Source: Clostridia bacterium (GTDB lineage: Bacteria; Bacillota; Clostridia; Lachnospirales; Lachnospiraceae). Taken from it: DNA of 64,000 bases. Each line of letters begins with the position of its first letter. Position 1 is the stretch's first letter. This document shows, in pieces, positions 8,038-17,314 of the stretch. Made by a program: the position numbers and the translations under genes. Below the pieces are notes generated by a model. The model saw only the letters and a program-made list of their open reading frames with translations, was not told the DNA's origin and searched no databases. The DNA lies in assembly GCA_910574255.1 (NCBI GenBank), contig CAJTAK010000006.1, positions 172,293 through 236,292 on the forward strand, read 5' to 3'.

Positions 8038-10683
8038 ATGGAATCTATTAATTATGCGGGATCGCAATGGGCGAAATGGGATTTACACATTCATTCTAAT
8101 GCGTCTGATGGAAAGATGACACCGGAAGAAATTATACATAAAGCAAAAGATGAGGGATTAGAGGTAATTGCACTGACGGATCACCATACGGTAAAGAATA
8201 TTGATGAAATAAAGAATCTAGGAAAGGAAAATGAAATAAAAGTAATTAGTGGTATTGAATTTAGAACAGAATATGGTTCAAGTTCTGTTCATATGATTGG
8301 ACTTTTTCCAGATAGGCATAACGGAATTGAGTTGACACAAAGTGCGCTTGAAGATTTAATATTAGCACCGCTTAATCTTTCGGAAACTATAATTGTGTCA
8401 AAAGGTTTGAAAGCAGGTGCAAGAACGGAAAATGAGGCTTTTAGAAAGGGAATGTTTATGGTTCAGGTTGCATTTAAAGAGGCTGCTGATTTGATTCATA
8501 AATATGGAGGGTTGGTATCAGTTCATGCTGGCGATAAGACTAATAGCATTGAGGAGATGAAGCATGAAGGTAGTAGTAAAAGAAACGTAAAAGATGTGGT
8601 TGATTCTTTGGGAACTGTGAAAGATGAATTGATGGACAGGTATATAGATATATGTGAATTGGGAAGTCTTTCGGATAAGAATGCCAGTTTTTATATTAAG
8701 AAATTCAATAAACCAGCGATACTTGCATCTGATTCACATAAACTTAGTCAGATTGGATCTTTGTTTACTTGGATAAAATCTGATAAGACATTTGAAGGGT
8801 TAAAGCAAATTATATATGAACCCGAATTACGAGCTAAAATACAACAAAATAGGCCAGAGATGAAAAGTGATTATCAAATTATAGAATCGTTGGAATTGGT
8901 TGGTGAAGATTTTGGGCATCAAGAAATACCATTTAATGCAAACCTTAATACAATTATTGGGGGAAGATCTTCTGGAAAATCTATATTACTTGGCTGTATT
9001 GCAAAATTGTCAAATTATTCAGGAGAGATTAAGCAAGGAAATGCGGATTATAATGCATATATTAATGAAATTATTACGAAAATGCGACTTAAGTGGAAAG
9101 ATAACACGGAAGGGGGACAACGTAAAGTTGAATATTTTCCGCAATCATATATTAATAATTTAGCTTCTAATTCGAAAGAAATAGATTCTTTGATCGAAAA
9201 TATCCTCAAAGGTGATGAAGAAAGAAAACGTGCATACGAGGTATATAATAGCGCAAATAGCAAAAATCTTGTTGAAATTACAAACGAAATAGAAAATTTT
9301 TTTAAGCTTCATTATAATCTAAAAGAAACAGAGGCAGAAGAAAAAGGGATAGGTGATATTCGTGGAATACAGAAGGAAATTGTAAAAATAGAAGATGAAA
9401 TTGCGGAGGTAAAGAGCAAGTCGGAAGTAAAATTATCTAATATTCAGGAAGCAAAGTACGATGAATTGAGAGATGAAAAAGCAGCCCTTCAGCAATTGGT
9501 GCAAACTTTGGAGAAAGCAGATTTACAGCTTCAAAGTTTACTTAAAATTAATATTTTTCGAGAAATTAGTGCAGATGTTATTGGGCTGCCTGAAGAAATG
9601 AAAACCGCAATAGTATCATTATATAAGGAAATGACCCAAAATGCTCAAGAAGAGTGGGAAAAAATAGTTAACGCTACAAGGGAAAACGCTAAAACTAAAA
9701 TTAATAATTCAACATTACGAATTAAGGAAATCGAATCTGATAGAGATTATCTTAATGGAGAAACATATTATAAAGAAAATGCAGCAATAGAACAACTAAA
9801 TACTAGATTAGAGGCTGAAAAGAAAAAAGCAGATGCAATAAACTTATTATTACAGAAGAAAACGGAATTGATGGAGGAAATCAATAAATCAAAATCAAGC
9901 CTTTTTGATAAACATAAGAAGTACAGAGAGTTTGGAAAAAAATTGTGTGCACAGGTATTGTTAGAAAAAGCAGATTTAAAAATTTCTCCGCAACTTATTT
10001 TTAATTCGGTAATGATGAAGAGATATATAGAAAATAATTTAAATGCTAGGAATGCATTTGTACGTGAGATGATTGAATATGAATATGACAATGAACAGAA
10101 TATGTTTTCGATAATAAATATGGCATTTGAAAAAATAATTGATGAACAATTACCTTTAAAAGGAAGCAAAGATAAGAAACAGGCTGTAATTGAACTCATG
10201 ACAAATAATTTTTTTGAAATACGGTATAATGTTGTATATCAAGGAGATACCTTGCAATCTATGTCAGAGGGGAAAAAGGCGTTTGTTATTCTTAGAATGC
10301 TTCTTGATTTTGATGGAAATGAGTGTCCGATATTAATTGATCAACCAGAGGATGATTTGGATAATAGAGCAATATATAATGATCTTGTGAATTATATTCG
10401 TAATAAGAAGCTTGAGAGGCAGATAATTTTAGTTACACATAATCCGAACATAGTTGTTGCAACAGACTCAGAAGAAATCATTGTTGCAAATCAACATGGA
10501 ATTCACAATGAAAATCAAGATAATATTAAGTTTGAGTATCGCTCTGGTGCTATAGAAAATTCATATTCATTAAAAAATGGACAAGCTATTTTGATTGGAC
10601 AAGGTATAAGAGAGCATGTTTGCGATTTACTAGAAGGAGGAGATATTGCATTTAAAAAACGAGAGCGCAAGTATGGATTATAA
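8038..10683 (+). CDS. PHP-domain/SMC-like ATPase (TrlF or Ppl type), candidate defence protein
   Basis: The start is the ATG at 8038; an upstream GTG at 7969 lies inside the palindrome and adds nothing conserved. The protein has 881 residues. Residues 12-265 form a PHP phosphoesterase domain with metal-binding H-I-H (17-19), D24, D-H-H (48-50), H163 and D-S-H (232-234). A P-loop G-G-R-S-S-G-K-S sits at 308-315, followed by about 250 residues of coiled coil, an SMC-like signature region (SEGKKAFVILRML) and a Walker B D-Q-P-E-D-D (about 768). So an ABC/SMC-type ATPase controls a metal-dependent phosphoesterase. NCBI calls such proteins TrlF-family; a PHP-ATPase was reported as the single-gene anti-phage system Ppl (from memory). 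Adjacency to restriction genes supports a defence role. The substrate is unknown. Confidence 0.85.
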   Translation: MESINYAGSQWAKWDLHIHSNASDGKMTPEEIIHKAKDEGLEVIALTDHHTVKNIDEIKNLGKENEIKVISGIEFRTEYGSSSVHMIGLFPDRHNGIELTQSALEDLILAPLNLSETIIVSKGLKAGARTENEAFRKGMFMVQVAFKEAADLIHKYGGLVSVHAGDKTNSIEEMKHEGSSKRNVKDVVDSLGTVKDELMDRYIDICELGSLSDKNASFYIKKFNKPAILASDSHKLSQIGSLFTWIKSDKTFEGLKQIIYEPELRAKIQQNRPEMKSDYQIIESLELVGEDFGHQEIPFNANLNTIIGGRSSGKSILLGCIAKLSNYSGEIKQGNADYNAYINEIITKMRLKWKDNTEGGQRKVEYFPQSYINNLASNSKEIDSLIENILKGDEERKRAYEVYNSANSKNLVEITNEIENFFKLHYNLKETEAEEKGIGDIRGIQKEIVKIEDEIAEVKSKSEVKLSNIQEAKYDELRDEKAALQQLVQTLEKADLQLQSLLKINIFREISADVIGLPEEMKTAIVSLYKEMTQNAQEEWEKIVNATRENAKTKINNSTLRIKEIESDRDYLNGETYYKENAAIEQLNTRLEAEKKKADAINLLLQKKTELMEEINKSKSSLFDKHKKYREFGKKLCAQVLLEKADLKISPQLIFNSVMMKRYIENNLNARNAFVREMIEYEYDNEQNMFSIINMAFEKIIDEQLPLKGSKDKKQAVIELMTNNFFEIRYNVVYQGDTLQSMSEGKKAFVILRMLLDFDGNECPILIDQPEDDLDNRAIYNDLVNYIRNKKLERQIILVTHNPNIVVATDSEEIIVANQHGIHNENQDNIKFEYRSGAIENSYSLKNGQAILIGQGIREHVCDLLEGGDIAFKKRERKYGL

Positions 10684-10698
10684 TGAAACGATTAGTGC

Positions 10699-10718
10699 TT
10701 GGGTACATTTTGGGTACA
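10699..10718. repeat. Two direct copies of TTGGGTACA, possible arm-type integrase sites
   Basis: TTGGGTACA at 10699-10707 recurs at 10710-10718, 11 bases apart, one helical turn. It lies just past the last island gene and about 100 bases from the point where the interrupted PTS gene resumes, where arm-type sites of a tyrosine integrase would be expected. No element boundary has been proven. Confidence 0.4.
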
Positions 10719-10756
10719 CCAGCTTTGAAACCATATAAACGAGGAATAAAAACACA

Positions 10757-11479
<723 letters not shown>

Positions 11480-11500
11480 TCATTGGTCTGTTTTGGACAC

Positions 11501-11547
11501 AAAAAAACCACGTCAAAAATACGCCATCAGACGTATCTTTTGCGTGG
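11501..11547 (-). terminator. Leader terminator controlled by antitermination
   Basis: On the minus strand, CCACG...CGTA arms at 11532-11547 and 11508-11523 form a long hairpin followed by seven T residues (11501-11507). It lies between the RAT element and the PTS gene, and its first bases overlap the RAT, so hairpin and antiterminator exclude each other. Confidence 0.85.
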
Positions 11548-11573
11548 TCTTGCCTGCATTACCAGTAACAGCC
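11546..11573 (-). promoter_or_regulatory. Ribonucleic antiterminator (RAT) for a LicT/BglG-type protein
   Basis: Read on the minus strand, 11573 to 11546 begins GGCTGTTACTGG and ends GCAGGCAAGACC, the conserved RAT pattern bound by LicT/SacT/BglG antiterminators. When the sugar is present the dephosphorylated antiterminator protein should bind here, block the terminator and let the PTS gene be read. No antiterminator gene is in the window, so it is encoded elsewhere or was carried away with the missing part of the operon. Confidence 0.85.
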
Positions 11574-11592
11574 ATTTGATTTTGATATATAC

Positions 11593-11621
11593 AATATAAC
11601 AAATGATATTGAAAAGATCAA
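11593..11621 (-). promoter_or_regulatory. Promoter of the PTS leader
   Basis: On the minus strand: TTGATC (11621-11616), 17-base spacer, TATATT (11598-11593). It stands about 20 bases before the RAT element, as expected for the start of an antitermination-controlled transcript. Confidence 0.65.
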
Positions 11622-11836
11622 CTAGTAAAAATAGTAAAAAATCATACAAAATATACAATGGGAATTGTAGATAGTGCGGAAACAAATTTATGAACTTATT
11701 CATGAAAGCATCGTATGTGCCAGATTACTTTGAGATAGATCAGCCGATCTGTCCAGGGGACACTGGTAAACGAATAATGGATATGGAGCTTCGAACATCC
11801 TAAAGTTAAGCTGAAATTTTCAAGAAACAACAATAC
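11622..11836. other. Intergenic region between divergent promoters
   Basis: Between the divergently read PTS leader and the two-component operon. I see no gene, RNA or repeat in 11622-11836; the operator and promoter that follow are listed separately. Confidence 0.5.
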
Positions 11837-11869
11837 CTTGAGCATTTCTTGAGATTTACATGCTATAAT
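11837..11869 (+). promoter_or_regulatory. Response-regulator operator plus -10 box of the two-component operon
   Basis: CTTGAG-N5-CTTGAGATTT at 11837-11857 (two CTTGAG boxes 11 bases apart) is followed by TATAAT at 11864-11869. The -35 region is poor and is replaced by the repeats, the usual layout of an activator-dependent OmpR-type promoter. The same 21 bases with two changes lie before the ABC transporter gene (13663-13683) at the same distance from a -10 box. Confidence 0.75.
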
Positions 11870-11901
11870 GGAAAAAATTCATCCCAAAGGACCTCAAAAG
11901 C

Positions 11902-12573
11902 ATGAAACCAAAACTACTCATTGCCGATGACGAGCAAGGCATCGTAGACACCATAAAAGCCTACTTCTCCACACAATATGAAGTCCTGACCGCCTATAGC
12001 GGCCAGGAAGCAATCCGCAAAGCACAAGAGCACCCGGATCTAATCCTGCTGGACATCAACATGCCAAACATAGACGGCCTGACCGTCTGTGAAACCATAC
12101 GGAACTATGTGAACTGCCCAATCCTGTTCCTGACAGCCAGAGTAGAATCCGCCGATCAGATCGCAGGCTTTCAGGCAGGCGCAGATGATTATATCCGAAA
12201 GCCCTTTGACCTGGACGAGCTGGCCGCAAGGATTGCAGCCCATCTGCGAAGAGAACAGCGGCGGCAGAACGCTTCTATCGTCCGATTCTTTGGAGATCTG
12301 GCCATTGACTATACGGCAAGGACAGTTACGGTACAGGGAGAGCCTGTAACCCTGTCCAGGAAAGAATTTGACATCCTGGAGCTGCTTTCCCTCCATGCAG
12401 GGCAGGTCTTTGACCGGGAACGGATCTATGAAAGCATATGGGGAATTGACGGAGAAGGCAGCAGTGACACGGTAATGGAGCACATTCGTAAGATTCGGGC
12501 AAAGCTGGCAAAGCATACATGTTCAAACTATATTGAAACAGTCTGGGGGTGCGGATATAAATGGAACGGCTGA
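11902..12573 (+). CDS. OmpR-family response regulator
   Basis: 223 residues. The receiver domain has acidic pocket D9-D10, phospho-acceptor D51 in LLDINMP, T78 and K100. It is followed by a winged-helix Trans_reg_C domain (about 128-222) with the usual RKEFDILELL and DTVMEHIRKIRAKL helices. It overlaps the histidine kinase gene by 13 bases and shares an operon with it. Two direct CTTGAG boxes at 11-base spacing occur before this gene and before the ABC transporter, so it probably activates both. Systems of this layout commonly sense cell-envelope attack or peptide antibiotics, but the signal cannot be read from sequence. Confidence 0.93.
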   Translation: MKPKLLIADDEQGIVDTIKAYFSTQYEVLTAYSGQEAIRKAQEHPDLILLDINMPNIDGLTVCETIRNYVNCPILFLTARVESADQIAGFQAGADDYIRKPFDLDELAARIAAHLRREQRRQNASIVRFFGDLAIDYTARTVTVQGEPVTLSRKEFDILELLSLHAGQVFDRERIYESIWGIDGEGSSDTVMEHIRKIRAKLAKHTCSNYIETVWGCGYKWNG

Positions 12574-13667
12574 AAGACATGGGATTAAAGCGGTCTTTTT
12601 TCCTTCTGTCCCTTGTATGCCTGATAGCAGCGTTTCTGCTGACATTGGGCGTATATCTGCTTTGCGGACGGATTGCGGACCGATACCCAAAAGGCGGAGT
12701 AGCCATAGGCCCTGGCGGTGTGATTACAAAGCTGGAGCAGCCTTCCCAAAAGGAGCTGCAAATTGTGCTAATCATAGAGGCGGTACAATTATTTTCTGCA
12801 ATTATACTCCCGGCAGGCGGCCTGGGACTGGCCGGTCTTTTGTTCTACCGGCTGAAGCTGAAAGAACCCATCGCTATTCTGCAGGCCGGAACAGAGCGTA
12901 TCCGAAATCAGGATCTGGATTTCTCCATCCCGGAAGTATCCACAGACGAGCTGGGGCGGCTCTGCGCCGCCTTCGAAACCATGCGGGCGGAGCTTCTGAA
13001 GACCAATCGGGAGCTATGGCGCCAGGCAGAAGAGCGAAAAAGGCTCAACGCCGCATTTTCCCACGACCTTCGCAATCCAATCACCGTATTAAAGGGCGGC
13101 ATCAAGCTCCTAAAGCAGGGAAAAGCGGATGAGTACACCTTGGATCGCCTGGAAAGCTATACTATGCGGATTGAACAATACGTAGAAGTCATGGGAAGTA
13201 TCCAGCGTCTGGAACAGATGCCGGTGCGCATTGGCAGGATAAATTGTGCAGATATACGGGCAGAACTAAAGGAAACGGCCCGCCTTCTTGCCCCAGGGCT
13301 TGACATAACACTGGCAGCGCCGGACGGGGGAAGTCTGTGGATCGATCATGGGATATTCTTAACCGTTGCGGAAAATCTGATTGGAAATGCGTCACGCTTT
13401 GCTCACAGGAGACTGGGGCTTACGCTCACAGTTGAAAAAGATACCTGCCAGCTTACCGTTGAGGATGACGGCCCGGGCTTTCCGCCCCGGCTGTTGGAGA
13501 GCGGCCCGAAGCCCTTCGGAAAAATGGAGGAAAATGCGGAGCATTTTGGCATGGGACTATACAGCAGCAATTTTTTGTGTCTGAAACATGGCGGAGAACT
13601 TCGCCTGGAAAACAGGCCGGAGGGCGGCGCAGCACCCACGGCATTTTTTAAAATGATAAAAGCTTGA
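12561..13667 (+). CDS. Sensor histidine kinase
   Basis: 368 residues. Membrane helices lie at about 12-36 and 68-96 around a very short (about 30-residue) external loop, so it probably senses within or at the membrane or through the ABC permease. A HAMP domain spans about 97-150. The phospho-accepting H168 is in AFSHDLRNPITVLKGG. The HATPase domain has N-box NLIGNASRFA and G-box DDGPGFPP and MGLYSSNFL. It phosphorylates the response regulator encoded just before it, and the 13-base gene overlap implies coupled translation. A second copy of the response-regulator operator begins at the last codons of this gene. Confidence 0.93.
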   Translation: MERLKDMGLKRSFFLLSLVCLIAAFLLTLGVYLLCGRIADRYPKGGVAIGPGGVITKLEQPSQKELQIVLIIEAVQLFSAIILPAGGLGLAGLLFYRLKLKEPIAILQAGTERIRNQDLDFSIPEVSTDELGRLCAAFETMRAELLKTNRELWRQAEERKRLNAAFSHDLRNPITVLKGGIKLLKQGKADEYTLDRLESYTMRIEQYVEVMGSIQRLEQMPVRIGRINCADIRAELKETARLLAPGLDITLAAPDGGSLWIDHGIFLTVAENLIGNASRFAHRRLGLTLTVEKDTCQLTVEDDGPGFPPRLLESGPKPFGKMEENAEHFGMGLYSSNFLCLKHGGELRLENRPEGGAAPTAFFKMIKA

Positions 13668-13695
13668 GAGTTTCTTGAGATTTTGTTGATACACT
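13663..13695 (+). promoter_or_regulatory. Second response-regulator operator and -10 box, before the ABC transporter
   Basis: CTTGAG-N5-CTTGAGATTT at 13663-13683 matches the operator at 11837-11857 in 19 of 21 positions. A TACACT -10-like box follows at 13690-13695, at the same 11-base offset from the second box. It overlaps the stop codon of the kinase gene, giving the transporter its own inducible promoter inside the operon. Confidence 0.7.
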
Positions 13696-13741
13696 CTCCT
13701 TATACCATGTGTATTCATTCTATAAGGAGGGTGTATTTTTT

Positions 13742-14416
13742 ATGAAAATAGAAGCAAAAGAGCTTACGAAAATGTATGGAGAGGGTGAGAACCGAATCAT
13801 TGCCCTGGATAAAGCAGCCTTGGAAATAGCCCAGGGAGATTTTATATCTATCACAGGTCCGTCGGGAAGCGGTAAAAGTACCCTGCTTCACCTGCTGTCC
13901 GGCCTGGATCGGCCTGATTCCGGCAGTCTGGCCTATGATGGCAGGGAGATTTACGGATTAACGGACAGGGAGCTGTCCGCATTCCGCCGCCGCTGCATTG
14001 GCTTTGTCTTTCAACAGTTTCATCTGCTTCCCGTTCTGACGGCCCGGGAAAATATTCTCATGCCCCTGCTCCTGGACAAGAAGCAGCCGGACGAAGCATA
14101 CTTAGGACAGCTTGCAGAGCTGCTGGGCATTGCGGATCGGCTGAACCATCTGCCCCATGAGCTTTCGGGAGGGCAGCAGCAGAGAGTTGCTATTGCCCGG
14201 GCCCTGATCGCAAAGCCGGAGGTGATTTTTGCGGACGAGCCTACCGGAAATCTGGACAGCAAAAGCGGCAGAGAGGTGATGGAGCTTTTAAAAACAGTAG
14301 GTGAAAAAATGGGAAAGACACTGGTGATTATTACCCACGACAACCGTATAGCAGCCATGTCCAAGCGGCGGTTTTCCATTGTGGACGGCATACTGACAGA
14401 GGAGGTTTTAGGATGA
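13742..14416 (+). CDS. ABC transporter ATP-binding protein (MacB/LolD type)
   Basis: The start is the ATG at 13742 behind AAGGAGG; 224 residues. Walker A G-P-S-G-S-G-K-S-T spans 39-47, the Q-loop is in FVFQQFHLLP, the signature LSGGQQQ is at 141-147 and Walker B FADEP at 163-167. The group is that of MacB, LolD and FtsE, which power mechanotransmission rather than classic transport. The next gene, overlapping by 4 bases, is its permease. It is probably induced by the upstream two-component system. Likely job: removing or countering an envelope-active compound, or membrane protein maintenance. Confidence 0.94.
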   Translation: MKIEAKELTKMYGEGENRIIALDKAALEIAQGDFISITGPSGSGKSTLLHLLSGLDRPDSGSLAYDGREIYGLTDRELSAFRRRCIGFVFQQFHLLPVLTARENILMPLLLDKKQPDEAYLGQLAELLGIADRLNHLPHELSGGQQQRVAIARALIAKPEVIFADEPTGNLDSKSGREVMELLKTVGEKMGKTLVIITHDNRIAAMSKRRFSIVDGILTEEVLG

Positions 14417-16917
14417 AAGACTATCGTATTCTGGCGCTTAAGGAGCTGTCGGCCCAAAAACTGACTTCTTTTCTGATCTTAATTGCCGTGATATTGTCAA
14501 CCATGATGACGGCAGCCATAGGGCAGTCCGCAGGGGTGCTTGCCGCCATGCGTCAGCAGCAGGCCATTGCTATCGGCGGAGACCGCCATGCAACCTTTGT
14601 GCAGCTTACCAGTGAAAAGGTCCGGGCGCTGGAAAATGATACACGCCTGTCCTACACCGGCCGGTTTATTGCCCTGGGAGAACAAAAGCTAAATGACCAG
14701 CTTTCCCTGGGGCTGGCAGAATACCAGGACGGGAGTATTGCGGCAAGGCCGGCTTATTCCCGCATTGCAGCGGGACGTCTGCCAGAGGCTCCCATGGAGC
14801 TGGCTTTGCCGGAAGATGCCCTGCAGTTTCTGGGCTTTACGGGAAAAGTGGGAGATAAGCTTAGCCTATCCCTTTCCAAAGCCCTGCGTCACGGGATTAT
14901 AGTGGATGCCTATGATTATACGGCGGAATTTACCTTGACGGGAATTATGGAAAGCAACTATATGGGCTATACCGGAGGAAATATTCTGGGACTTGCCGGG
15001 CAGGGCACGGCAGAGAGGATTTTGCCGCCGGATTACCTCTATATAAATGTAGACGTTAAGGTGGCGGACAGAGGGGAGTTTCAGGAGGTGATAGATGACC
15101 TCTGTGCCCGGCTGGAGATACATGAGCTGGATACCCTTTACAATATCCCCTTATTGCATGCACTTGGGATTCACTATGATTCGGAAGCCGCAGATTCCGA
15201 GCTGGCAGTGGATGACACCGGTTTTTCCTGGCTGCTGATCGTGGGCGTGCTTGTGGCAGCCTTGATCCTGCTGGCGGCAGGGCTGGTGATTTATAATATT
15301 TTGAAGATTGCTGTTTCCCGGCGTGTCCGGCAGTATGGGACGCTCCGGGCAATTGGCGCCGGGAAGGGACAGCTTTACGGGGTGGTTGCTGCGGAGATTC
15401 TGCTTCTTAGCGCCATAGGAATCCCTGTGGGTTTGCTGCTTGGGTGTCTGGCGGCAAAAGGGCTTCTGAGTGCGGCGCTGAATCAGCTGTCGCCGGAAAT
15501 GTTTTTGGCAAAGGACACGGAGCAGCTTCTCGGCCTGATTGCTGCAAACAGTACGGGAAAATGGAGATATCTGCTGATCAGCGCCGCCATAACGCTGCTC
15601 TTTGCTTTTCTGGCAGCGGCGCCGGCGGCAGGGTATGCGGCTTCGGTTTCTCCTGTGACAGCCATGTCCGGGGCAGGCATTAAGATTAGGCGAAGAAAGC
15701 GTAAGGTGAAGAAAATACGGAATTTTGAGCGGTATTACGCAAGGCTTAATTTGAGCCGCAGCAAAGGCAGGACGGCAGTTACCATTTTGTCTCTGGTTAT
15801 GAGTATTACGGTTTTTATTACCCTCCAAAGCTTTTTGTCGCTGCTTGGAGTTTCCGGTTCCCTTTCGGAGCATCTGGGGGATTATTCCGTTGTGAATCAG
15901 TATATGGGTATCTCACCGGAGGAACTGCAGATATTGGAAGAGGACGAGAGCGTGGATGGGGTGGCGGCGCAGCAGTTTTCCCTGTATGAGCTGGATGCCC
16001 GGAACAAACCCGTAGGGATAGAGACAGATATTACGCTGGGTGCGGGTGAGACTTTCCAGATCTTTGGATTCAATGATCTGTGGATGGAGGATGTATTTGC
16101 TTCCAGGCTTTCAAAGGAGCAGCTTGAGATGCTGAAAGAGGGGAAGGGCTGTGTGGTCCGCAATCCGATTGCCATAGAGGTGGAAGGCGTTTCCTTTGGC
16201 ACAACTTATGTGGAGGAGGGGAGCGCAATTACTGTGGCAGGAAGGGAGCTGCCGGTGCTGCTGTCCATAACTGGCTATGATGCTTATTTCAGCGTGGGTA
16301 ACAGCGGATTTTTAAATGGAGTTCAGGTTCTGGTCAGTGATCGGGTATATCCGAAGCTTACGGGGACGGATACCTATGCGGAGCTGCGGCCGATTCTCCA
16401 AAGGGATGCAGATCGCAGGGCCTTTGACGGGACATTGGAAGCGCTTTGCCAGCGGATTCCAGGCACCACTGTGGTATCCTATGAACAGACGGACAGACAG
16501 TTTGCGGAAAGTGAAGCCCAGATCCGCCTGCTGGCCTGGGGGCTTATTCTGTTCATCGGTCTGATCGGGATACTGAATATTATCAACACGGTCTATACCA
16601 ATATCCATACCCGGATAACGGAGATAGGGGTGCAGCGGGCCATTGGCATGAGCAAGGAGAGCCTGTTCAAGGTGTTTTTGTGGGAAGGGGTTTATTATGG
16701 CGGGATTGCGGCGGTAATCGGCGGAATAGCCGGATATATCTGTACGATATTTGTGGAGGCTGCGGTGAACAATGAGCTTAGGCTCGCTGCGGTTCCCGGC
16801 GTTTCCATAGTCCTGGCTGCGGCGTGTTCCATTGGAGCCTGTATCCTGGCAACCTGTATTCCTTTGCGGAGGATGAGCAGGGTGAGTATTGTGGAATCTA
16901 TTGAGACGGTGGAGTAG
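14413..16917 (+). CDS. ABC transporter permease with two FtsX domains
   Basis: 834 residues. The layout is an N-terminal helix (about 16-38), a large external domain (about 60-265), three helices with the first FtsX domain (about 270-430), a short basic cytoplasmic stretch (IRRRKRKVKK), another helix (about 455-480), a second external domain, and three C-terminal helices with the second FtsX domain (about 700-830, INTVYTNIHTRITEIGVQRAIGMS). That is the long, duplicated permease form common in Clostridia. It pairs with the ATP-binding protein upstream (ATGA overlap). Substrate unknown. Control by the two-component system suggests a detoxification or envelope-stress role. Confidence 0.92.
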   Translation: MKDYRILALKELSAQKLTSFLILIAVILSTMMTAAIGQSAGVLAAMRQQQAIAIGGDRHATFVQLTSEKVRALENDTRLSYTGRFIALGEQKLNDQLSLGLAEYQDGSIAARPAYSRIAAGRLPEAPMELALPEDALQFLGFTGKVGDKLSLSLSKALRHGIIVDAYDYTAEFTLTGIMESNYMGYTGGNILGLAGQGTAERILPPDYLYINVDVKVADRGEFQEVIDDLCARLEIHELDTLYNIPLLHALGIHYDSEAADSELAVDDTGFSWLLIVGVLVAALILLAAGLVIYNILKIAVSRRVRQYGTLRAIGAGKGQLYGVVAAEILLLSAIGIPVGLLLGCLAAKGLLSAALNQLSPEMFLAKDTEQLLGLIAANSTGKWRYLLISAAITLLFAFLAAAPAAGYAASVSPVTAMSGAGIKIRRRKRKVKKIRNFERYYARLNLSRSKGRTAVTILSLVMSITVFITLQSFLSLLGVSGSLSEHLGDYSVVNQYMGISPEELQILEEDESVDGVAAQQFSLYELDARNKPVGIETDITLGAGETFQIFGFNDLWMEDVFASRLSKEQLEMLKEGKGCVVRNPIAIEVEGVSFGTTYVEEGSAITVAGRELPVLLSITGYDAYFSVGNSGFLNGVQVLVSDRVYPKLTGTDTYAELRPILQRDADRRAFDGTLEALCQRIPGTTVVSYEQTDRQFAESEAQIRLLAWGLILFIGLIGILNIINTVYTNIHTRITEIGVQRAIGMSKESLFKVFLWEGVYYGGIAAVIGGIAGYICTIFVEAAVNNELRLAAVPGVSIVLAAACSIGACILATCIPLRRMSRVSIVESIETVE

Positions 16918-17172
16918 CAGTAAAAAGGAATGCTGCCTAGTATCCCTTGACGTTTTTCGGAAAATCCCGTATCCTGAAATCAGAAGCGAACAGACCGCAA
17001 GGCTTTCTTTATTGTCCGCAGAGGACCTTAAGGATGCTTTTCACATTCACACCAATCATCCCACTGATTAGCGTAAAGCCAATGCAGTTTTGGAACTTGC
17101 TTTTTACTTGAAAAAGTTCAGAGCAGTAAAACAGTATGGAAAATAAAGCATTTACATGATACTATATAAAGG
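16918..17172. other. Gap after the permease, nothing recognisable
   Basis: A 60-codon open frame over 16889-17071 starts inside the permease gene and has no ribosome site; I do not accept it. No terminator with a clear T-tract was found. The structured leader of yjdF begins at about 17173. Confidence 0.5.
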
Positions 17173-17313
17173 CAAAGATAAAAACACAACGCAGGTAATT
17201 AGAAAACCTGCAGAACCGGTAGGTAGTCCGGTCGCACCATTAAGGTGTAAGTAGCCCTCCCTCCTTGGGTCGTCCATTCTTTGTTCATAACAATCATAAA
17301 AAGGAGGAATTGT
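17173..17313 (+). ncRNA. Candidate yjdF riboswitch with ribosome-site sequestering hairpin
   Basis: A closing stem pairs CAAAGA (17173-17178) with TCTTTG (17278-17283). Inside are GCAGGT/ACCTGC (17191-17196 with 17206-17211), ACCGG/CCGGT (17215-17219 with 17228-17232) and CACC/GGTG (17235-17238 with 17244-17247), a multi-branch RNA. After it, TTGTT/AACAA (17281-17293) competes with ACAAT/ATTGT (17290-17294 with 17309-17313). The latter traps AAGGAGG in its loop, and the two hairpins cannot coexist. That is a translation-control switch. Its position directly before a YjdF gene fits the yjdF motif, reported to respond to azaaromatic compounds. The family match is inferred from location and structure, not from alignment. 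Confidence 0.65.
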
Positions 17314-17314
17314 C

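Noticed and set aside
15151..15873. 240-codon open frame on the minus strand
   Set aside because: Antisense to the ABC permease, with a Gln/Lys/His-rich nonsense-like translation.
16889..17071. 60-codon frame after the permease
   Set aside because: Begins inside the permease gene without a ribosome site and resembles nothing known to me.
17156..17254. 32-codon frame upstream of yjdF (MILYKGKDKNTTQVIRKPAE...)
   Set aside because: Coincides with the stems of the structured leader and has no ribosome site; better explained as RNA.
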